Positions 60,691-64,000 of a DNA stretch of 64,000 bases are shown one piece after another. The DNA is taken from positions 678,835-742,834 of the forward strand of contig NZ_JANUGQ010000001.1 of the NCBI RefSeq assembly GCF_024756275.1, read 5' to 3'. The DNA comes from Streptomyces pyxinae. GTDB taxonomy: Bacteria > Actinomycetota > Actinomycetes > Streptomycetales > Streptomycetaceae. Within the stretch, counting starts at the first letter, position 1; the number at the start of each line of letters is the position of its first letter. Below the pieces are notes generated by a model, which worked only from the letters and a program-made list of their open reading frames with translations, ran no database searches and was not told where the DNA came from. The position numbers and the translations under genes were made by a program.

Positions 60691-61221
60691 GGTGATGCGC
60701 CTTTCTCCACGCTGATCCGCGTCGCGCGCAGCTCTGCGCGGAACAGCGGATCAGGTCCTGATCCCCCCGGATATGGATGGAGTGCCACCGGCGGTCTGCC
60801 GGCCCCAGCGCACCCGGCTGACAGGGGTGGCGTCACCGGGCGGTCGTGAAGATGTATCACGCTCGCAACACTGATCGAAGGGCAAGGATGTGACGCACCA
60901 CACAAGGAAAAGCGGACAGAAGGTGCGCTATCCCCACACAATGGGGCTTCCTGGTAATCCGATCGTTATACGGATTTGAGTGTCCGCTGAGCGAACACCC
61001 GATCACCGCGCGTACCGCCCTTCACGGCGACCCGGGAGCACACCGCAGTCGCTCCGGCGGTGCCTGCCGGGGTCGCTTCGGCAGCGCCCGCCGGGGTCGC
61101 TCCGGCGGCGTTCGCGGACTCACCCGGCGGCATCCGCCCGGGCCGCTCCGCCGGCATCCACCGGGGTCCCTCCCGCAGCAGGCCCGGGGTGCTCCGGCTG
61201 ACCCCACCGGGGCCGCCGGGG
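60691..61221. other. 531-bp spacer upstream of the permease
   Basis: No gene is seen. AATCCG and CGGATT at 60956-60976 form an inverted repeat with a 9-bp spacer, about 270 bp upstream of the permease start. A GCCGGGGTCGCTCCGGCGGC-type repeat occurs three to four times at about 61060-61170. Confidence 0.55.
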
Positions 61222-61800
61222 TCAGCCCAGCAGCGTCTCGACCAGGGTCTCCTGGAGCGCGCCCAGCCAGAGGTACGCCATCACCATCGGCTTGCGCGGA
61301 TCGGAGTCGGGCAGCCGGTAGAGCTCCTCGCCGCCGTCCTCGTCGCTGACCTCCAGCCGGGTGCCGATGGTCAGCCGCAGGTCGTTGAGCGCGCCCAGCC
61401 AGCGGCGGGAGTCGTCCCGGGTGAGCTCCAGGACCGCGCCGGCGCCGTCCACCACGGCCAGCGCGTCGAGGTTCCGCACCACCGCGAGCGCGTCCTCGCG
61501 CTTCCGGGTGCGCAGATCGTTCTCGGTGAAGCGGCGGAACTCGGCCGAGGCGGCGCGCAGCTCCTCGTCCGCGTTGCTGTACGCGTCCGGGAAGAGCCGG
61601 GCCAGCGCCGGGTCGGACGGCGGCTCGCTGGGGCCGTCGCGGAAGAGCGCCGCCAGCGGGTCCTCACCCTTGGCCGGCTCGTCGCCGGGACCGATCAGTT
61701 CGAGGAGCTGCACGGCGAGCGACCGGAGGATCGCGATCTCGACCTCGTCCAGCGGCACACGCGCGCCGCCACCGGGCACGGGCTCGAAGTGGCCGCTCAT
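61222..61800 (-). CDS. DUF2017 protein, AosR-like redox regulator
   Basis: Protein of 192 residues in the DUF2017 family, whose mycobacterial member AosR (Rv1332) is reported to respond to oxidative stress and raise mec-cysO-cysM expression. Sequence features are the N-terminal [72 protein letters not shown] and the C-terminal [22 protein letters not shown] see no Cys in the translated sequence, so a Cys-based redox switch like that proposed for AosR appears absent. Its ATG overlaps the clpS stop by four bases. Confidence 0.85.
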   Translation of the reverse strand: MSGHFEPVPGGGARVPLDEVEIAILRSLAVQLLELIGPGDEPAKGEDPLAALFRDGPSEPPSDPALARLFPDAYSNADEELRAASAEFRRFTENDLRTRKREDALAVVRNLDALAVVDGAGAVLELTRDDSRRWLGALNDLRLTIGTRLEVSDEDGGEELYRLPDSDPRKPMVMAYLWLGALQETLVETLLG

Positions 61801-62114
61801 CCGTTGCGGTCCTGGGAGAGCGTGGCCCAGAGCCCGTAGCCGTGCATCGCCTGCACGTCCCGCTCCATCTCCTCGCGGGTGCCGCTGGAGACGACCGCCC
61901 TGCCCTTGTGGTGCACGTCGAGCATCAGCTTGTGCGCCTTGTCCTTGGAGTAGCCGAAGTACGCCTGGAAGACGTAGGTGACATAGCTCATGAGGTTGAC
62001 CGGGTCGTTGTGCACGATCGTCACCCACGGAACGTCGGGCTCCACGACGGCGAAACCCTCGGGGGCGGACTCGGTGCGTTCGATCTCTGTGGGAGCAACA
62101 CTCACTCGGTCCAT
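61797..62114 (-). CDS. clpS: ClpS adaptor protein
   Basis: Adaptor of 105 residues that delivers N-degron substrates to ClpC/ClpA-ClpP. The core [72 protein letters not shown] contains the HNDPxN substrate pocket motif and conserved helices. ATG 62114 lies in [16 protein letters not shown] downstream in-frame GTG is an alternative. It is divergent from pncB. Confidence 0.95.
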   Translation of the reverse strand: MDRVSVAPTEIERTESAPEGFAVVEPDVPWVTIVHNDPVNLMSYVTYVFQAYFGYSKDKAHKLMLDVHHKGRAVVSSGTREEMERDVQAMHGYGLWATLSQDRNG

Positions 62115-62246
62115 GCTGCCACTTGGGCCCCCGCACCGCACAAACGGCCCCCTCTCCGACCCCCGCCCGACCAGGCCGCCGAGCCGGCCGGGACCCGGCG
62201 CGGAGCCCGGCACCGGGCTCGCCGGACCCGCCCCGGACCGAGAAAT

Positions 62247-62259
62247 CGTCAACTTGACG
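62247..62259. promoter_or_regulatory. Perfect 13-bp palindrome upstream of pncB
   Basis: CGTCAACTTGACG is a perfect palindrome, 24 bp before the pncB start. It could be an operator for a regulator of NAD metabolism, or part of the promoter (TTGACG). It sits between the divergent pncB and clpS genes. Confidence 0.5.
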
Positions 62260-62282
62260 AAATTAGGGGTAGCATCTGCGCC

Positions 62283-63611
62283 ATGAACGCTGTGGATCTC
62301 GGGCTGCCGGTGGACGTGCCGTCGACCGCGCTCTTCACCGACCAGTACGAACTGACCATGCTGCGGGCCGCGCTGCGCGGCGGGACGGCCGACCGGCGCT
62401 CGGTCTTCGAGGTCTTCACCCGCCGGCTGCCCGAGGGGCGGCGGTACGGCGTGGTGGCCGGCACCGGACGGGTCCTGGACGCCGTCGAGAACTTCCGCTT
62501 CGACCAGGGCGTCCTGGAGTGGCTGCGGGAGCGCGAGATCGCGGACCCGGAGACCCTGGACTGGCTGGCCGGCTACCGCTTCCGGGGTGACGTCTGGGGC
62601 TACCCGGAGGGCGAGGTGTACTTCCCCGGCTCCCCGGTGCTCCGGGTCGAGGGCTCCTTCGCGGAGTGCGTGCTCCTGGAGACCGTGGTCCTGTCGATCC
62701 TGAACCATGACTCGGCCATCGCGGCCGCCGCCTCCCGGATGTCGTCGGCGGCGGGCGGCCGGCGGCTGATCGAGATGGGCGCCCGGCGCACCCATGAGCT
62801 GGCCGCGGTGGCCTCGGCCCGGGCCGCGTACGTGGGCGGTTTCGACTCCACCTCCGACCTGGCGGCGGGCTTCCGCTACCACATCCCGACCGTCGGCACC
62901 TCCGCCCATGCCTTCACGCTGCTCCACGACACCGAGCGGGACGCCTTCCGGGCCCAGGTGGACTCGCTGGGCCGGGGAACGACCCTGCTGGTCGACACCT
63001 ACGACGTGGCCGAGGCGGTGCGGGCCGCCGTGGAGATCGCGGGCCCGGAGCTGGGCGCGGTCCGCATCGACTCCGGCGACCTGCTGCTGGTCGCCCACCG
63101 GGTGCGGCAGCAACTGGACGAGCTGGGGGCGCGGGACACCCGGATCGTGGTGACCTCGGACCTGGACGAGTACGCCATCGCCTCGCTGGCGGCGGCGCCG
63201 GTGGACGCGTACGGGGTGGGCACCCAGCTGGTCACCGGCAGCGGCCACCCGACCTGCTCCATGGTCTACAAGCTGGTCGCCCGCGCCGGCTCGGCGGACC
63301 AGGACGCCCCGCTGGTCCCGGTCGCCAAGAAGTCCATGGGCGCGAAGTCCTCGCGCGGCGGCCGCAAGTGGGCGGCCCGCCGGCTGGACGCGTACGGGGT
63401 CGCCGAAGCCGAGGTCGTCGGCACCGGCCCGGTACCGGAGGAACTGGCCGACCGCGGGCTGCTGGTCCAGCTGGTCAAGAACGGCGAGGTGGTCGGCCGG
63501 GAGCCGCTGGAGGCCGCCCGCGACCGCCATATCGCCGCCCGGGCCGCCCTGCCCATGTCGGCCCTCCAGCTCTCGCGCGGCGAGCCGGTGATCCCGACCG
63601 AGTACGTCTGA
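62283..63611 (+). CDS. pncB: Nicotinate phosphoribosyltransferase
   Basis: NAD salvage enzyme of 442 residues that converts nicotinate and PRPP to nicotinate mononucleotide. Landmarks are [35 protein letters not shown], the phosphoribosyl-binding [27 protein letters not shown] and [23 protein letters not shown], and the C-terminal [23 protein letters not shown] 62283 is preceded by GGGGTAGCATC with no clear RBS and could be leaderless. The divergent partner is clpS, the same arrangement as in mycobacteria. Confidence 0.95.
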   Translation: MNAVDLGLPVDVPSTALFTDQYELTMLRAALRGGTADRRSVFEVFTRRLPEGRRYGVVAGTGRVLDAVENFRFDQGVLEWLREREIADPETLDWLAGYRFRGDVWGYPEGEVYFPGSPVLRVEGSFAECVLLETVVLSILNHDSAIAAAASRMSSAAGGRRLIEMGARRTHELAAVASARAAYVGGFDSTSDLAAGFRYHIPTVGTSAHAFTLLHDTERDAFRAQVDSLGRGTTLLVDTYDVAEAVRAAVEIAGPELGAVRIDSGDLLLVAHRVRQQLDELGARDTRIVVTSDLDEYAIASLAAAPVDAYGVGTQLVTGSGHPTCSMVYKLVARAGSADQDAPLVPVAKKSMGAKSSRGGRKWAARRLDAYGVAEAEVVGTGPVPEELADRGLLVQLVKNGEVVGREPLEAARDRHIAARAALPMSALQLSRGEPVIPTEYV

Positions 63612-64000
63612 GGAGCCGCCGAGGAGCCCCGCCGGGGCGGGAACGGGACGGGAACGAGTACGCCCCGGCCCGGCCCAGGGGGACAGCAGGGGCTTACACC
63701 ACCGGGCCGGGAAGCCGTACGGCCATCGGGTGGCCGCACGCCCGCCCGACCGGGGGCGCACGGGCACCCGGGGGCGCACGACACGGACGCTCCGGGCCGT
63801 CCGCCGGGGCGCACACCGGTCGCGCCGCCCCCGGTACGGGCCCGGGGGCGCACGCCCCGGTCCGGGGCGCCTCGGCGGCCCTCTCCCGCTCGGCGTGGCG
63901 AGTCTCTAGGCTCGTGCCATCCCCGCCCGGACCGTCATCGCCCCGGAGCCGCCCTCCCCCGAACCCCACCCGCCACCCCGCCGCCTCCCCACGCTCGGTG
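63612..64000. other. Spacer after pncB, possible start of another gene
   Basis: GCCCCGCCGGGGC at 63626-63638 is a weak palindrome after the pncB stop. The last 85 bases from GTG 63915 are open in frame to the window end but too short to identify. Confidence 0.4.

Noticed and set aside
63694..63969. 91-codon minus-strand frame after pncB
   Set aside because: Low-complexity Pro/Ala/Arg composition, no RBS and no family resemblance.

Overview
The window is chromosomal DNA of a very high-GC actinomycete, almost certainly a Streptomyces. Third codon positions are nearly all G or C, starts are often GTG or TTG, and the gene set is typical of the genus: a PAS-GGDEF-EAL protein, DasR-type dre operators, class F sortase, AA10 chitin-active LPMO, ROK, GntR and IclR regulators, and a nagF-nagE1-nagE2 PTS cluster. 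From memory, several stretches match the order of the S. coelicolor core chromosome (cdgA and the LPMO early; a PBP, bcp, rph, nagF, nagE1 and nagE2 late). No biosynthetic gene cluster, prophage or CRISPR array was seen.

Layout. (1) 0-10.6 kb: a truncated M6 metalloprotease, a cyclic-di-GMP enzyme (cdgA-like), a three-gene WXG100/DUF6571-type operon, an LLM flavin oxidoreductase, and an Asp/Glu-racemase-like gene divergent from an IclR regulator. (2) 10.6-15.2 kb: two identical tRNA-Lys(CTT) genes bracketing an LPMO with a dre-like operator, an SPFH protein and an NlpC-type peptidoglycan protein. (3) 15.3-29.6 kb: sortase F with a likely partner, a HAD phosphatase, a MITE-like element, a GntR regulator, an LPRTG surface protein, ROK/Gfo-Idh-MocA sugar genes, an FAH hydrolase, YidC2, a sodium:solute symporter with DUF3311, a SEC-C protein carrying a repeat expansion, and an excalibur protein. 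(4) 29.7-35.2 kb: a visibly more A/T-rich defence island. It holds a NaeI-type type IIE restriction endonuclease (TTG start), a Vsr nuclease, a convergent C5 methyltransferase, a DUF262 protein and a HEPN protein. It ends at a 14-bp perfect inverted repeat in a truncated host gene. (5) 35.3-48.9 kb: small secreted and membrane proteins, DUF445, DUF1707, an ABC-2 exporter, a class A PBP, a Gdx/SugE-type SMR exporter, GroES-like, DUF3618, Bcp peroxiredoxin, an MFS transporter and tRNA-Leu. (6) 49-64 kb: rdgB, a lipoprotein, rph, the DasR-controlled GlcNAc PTS, an MBL hydrolase, a membrane-anchored PemK/MazF-like protein, and the cysteine block cysM-cysO(moaD)-leader peptide-mec, then an amino acid permease, DUF2017 (AosR family), clpS and pncB.

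How the genes fit together. The last block keeps the gene order of the mycobacterial pncB-clpS-aosR-mec-cysO-cysM...rph-rdgB region and encodes thiocarboxylate-dependent cysteine synthesis. Here the sulfur carrier ends in GGMR, so the adjacent JAMM peptidase would have to expose the Gly-Gly. A 41-codon ORF ending in a Cys-containing RLHVDLCR-type sequence lies upstream and looks like a cysteine-responsive leader peptide. DasR-type operators precede both nagE genes and the distant LPMO, linking chitin attack to GlcNAc uptake. Intergenic spaces are unusually rich in short tandem repeats of 16, 17, 26, 27 and about 52 bp. Related repeat expansions seem to have entered coding sequence in the SEC-C protein and the PBP transglycosylase domain.
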